Shown: positions 6,547-6,637 of the stretch, one piece after another
Position numbering within the stretch: the first letter of the stretch is position 1
How the letters are laid out: the number at the start of each line of letters is the position of its first letter
Source of the DNA: Oscillospiraceae bacterium
GTDB taxonomy: Bacteria; Bacillota; Clostridia; Oscillospirales; CAG-272
Length of the DNA stretch: 6,637 nt
Direction: 5' to 3'
Assembly (NCBI GenBank): GCA_015065205.1
Contig: SVQS01000107.1
Span: forward strand, 1 to 6,637
Position numbers and translations under genes: made by a program
The notes under the pieces: generated by a model
What the model saw: only the letters and a program-made list of their open reading frames with translations
Database searches by the model: none
What the model was told of the DNA's origin: nothing

Positions 6547-6600
6547 AAAGGCTCCCCTGTGCAAGGGGAGCTGTCGAGCGAATGCGAGACTGAGGGGTTG
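6547..6600 (+). repeat. Small palindromic repeat, copy 2 (two hairpins)
   Basis: A GC-rich hairpin GCTCCCC-TGTGCAA-GGGGAGC (6551-6571) is followed by TGTC, an imperfect hairpin (GTC, mismatch pair, GC-GAAT-GC, mismatch pair, GAC; 6573-6590) and TGAGGGGTTG. From memory, sequences of this form are scattered through many Clostridia genomes and metagenomes; I could not search to confirm. It faces copy 1 across a 54-bp AT-rich spacer. It has no T-run directly after either stem, so it is not a standard terminator. Confidence 0.7.
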
Positions 6601-6637
6601 GCTCTAACTTTTTTTAGAAAAAAACGCAAGAAAGTCA

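Larger units (their letters stand above)
6378..6637. other. Noncoding tail of the window
   Basis: Apart from the two palindromic repeats, I see no gene here. The possible 62-residue reading frame running through 6316-6504 begins inside the desulfurase gene, crosses the terminator and reads the repeat hairpins, so it is not credible. The stretches 6378-6419, 6493-6546 and 6601-6637 are AT-rich; a minor 5-bp hairpin GTCAG-GCTA-CTGAC lies at 6492-6505. No promoter is convincing. Confidence 0.6.

Noticed and set aside
6420..6600. The hairpin-rich tail as a CRISPR array
   Set aside because: The two repeat units differ in sequence, face each other and are not regularly spaced with unique spacers.

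Overview
The window looks like chromosomal DNA of a bacterium in the Firmicutes, most probably a Clostridia member, perhaps a gut or other anaerobic lineage. Three observations support this: a tRNA-sensing T-box leader in front of an isoleucyl-tRNA synthetase gene, two near-consensus housekeeping (sigma-A type) promoters with GGAG-type ribosome binding sites, and small GC-rich palindromic repeats of a style I associate with Clostridia genomes and metagenomes. The species cannot be told from the sequence alone.

Layout. The left 2.7 kb is the minus-strand gene ileS (positions 1-2698). It runs leftward off the window, so about the last 30-40 codons, including the expected C-terminal zinc cluster, are missing. 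Behind its start lies a complete regulatory leader (about 2761-3016, minus strand): a Stem I with an AUC (Ile) specifier, a Stem III hairpin, a T-box antiterminator with the UGGU bulge, and a competing intrinsic terminator, all driven by a TTGACA/TATACT promoter (3023-3051). Diverging from it, a second TTGACA/TATAAT promoter (3097-3125) drives a rightward, tightly packed three-gene unit: a sugar-phosphate isomerase/epimerase-like TIM-barrel protein (3154-4071), a lipoprotein made of two copies of one domain (4096-5169), and a class V, PLP-dependent cysteine desulfurase of the NifS/IscS type (5178-6347). A strong intrinsic terminator closes the unit at 6354-6377. The last 260 bases hold no convincing gene. 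They carry two facing, diverged copies of a small double-hairpin repeat.

How it works together. ileS is expected to be induced when uncharged tRNA-Ile accumulates. The rightward genes have 24-bp and 8-bp gaps and no internal terminator, so they are probably co-transcribed. Their functions (sugar or metabolite isomerisation, a surface lipoprotein, sulfur mobilisation for Fe-S clusters or tRNA thiolation) do not obviously form one pathway. I see no strong sign of a new defence, mobile or biosynthetic system. The points most worth a second look are the duplicated-domain lipoprotein inside this operon, the orphan cysteine desulfurase, the start-site trap in the TIM-barrel gene, and the inverted repeat pair at the right end.
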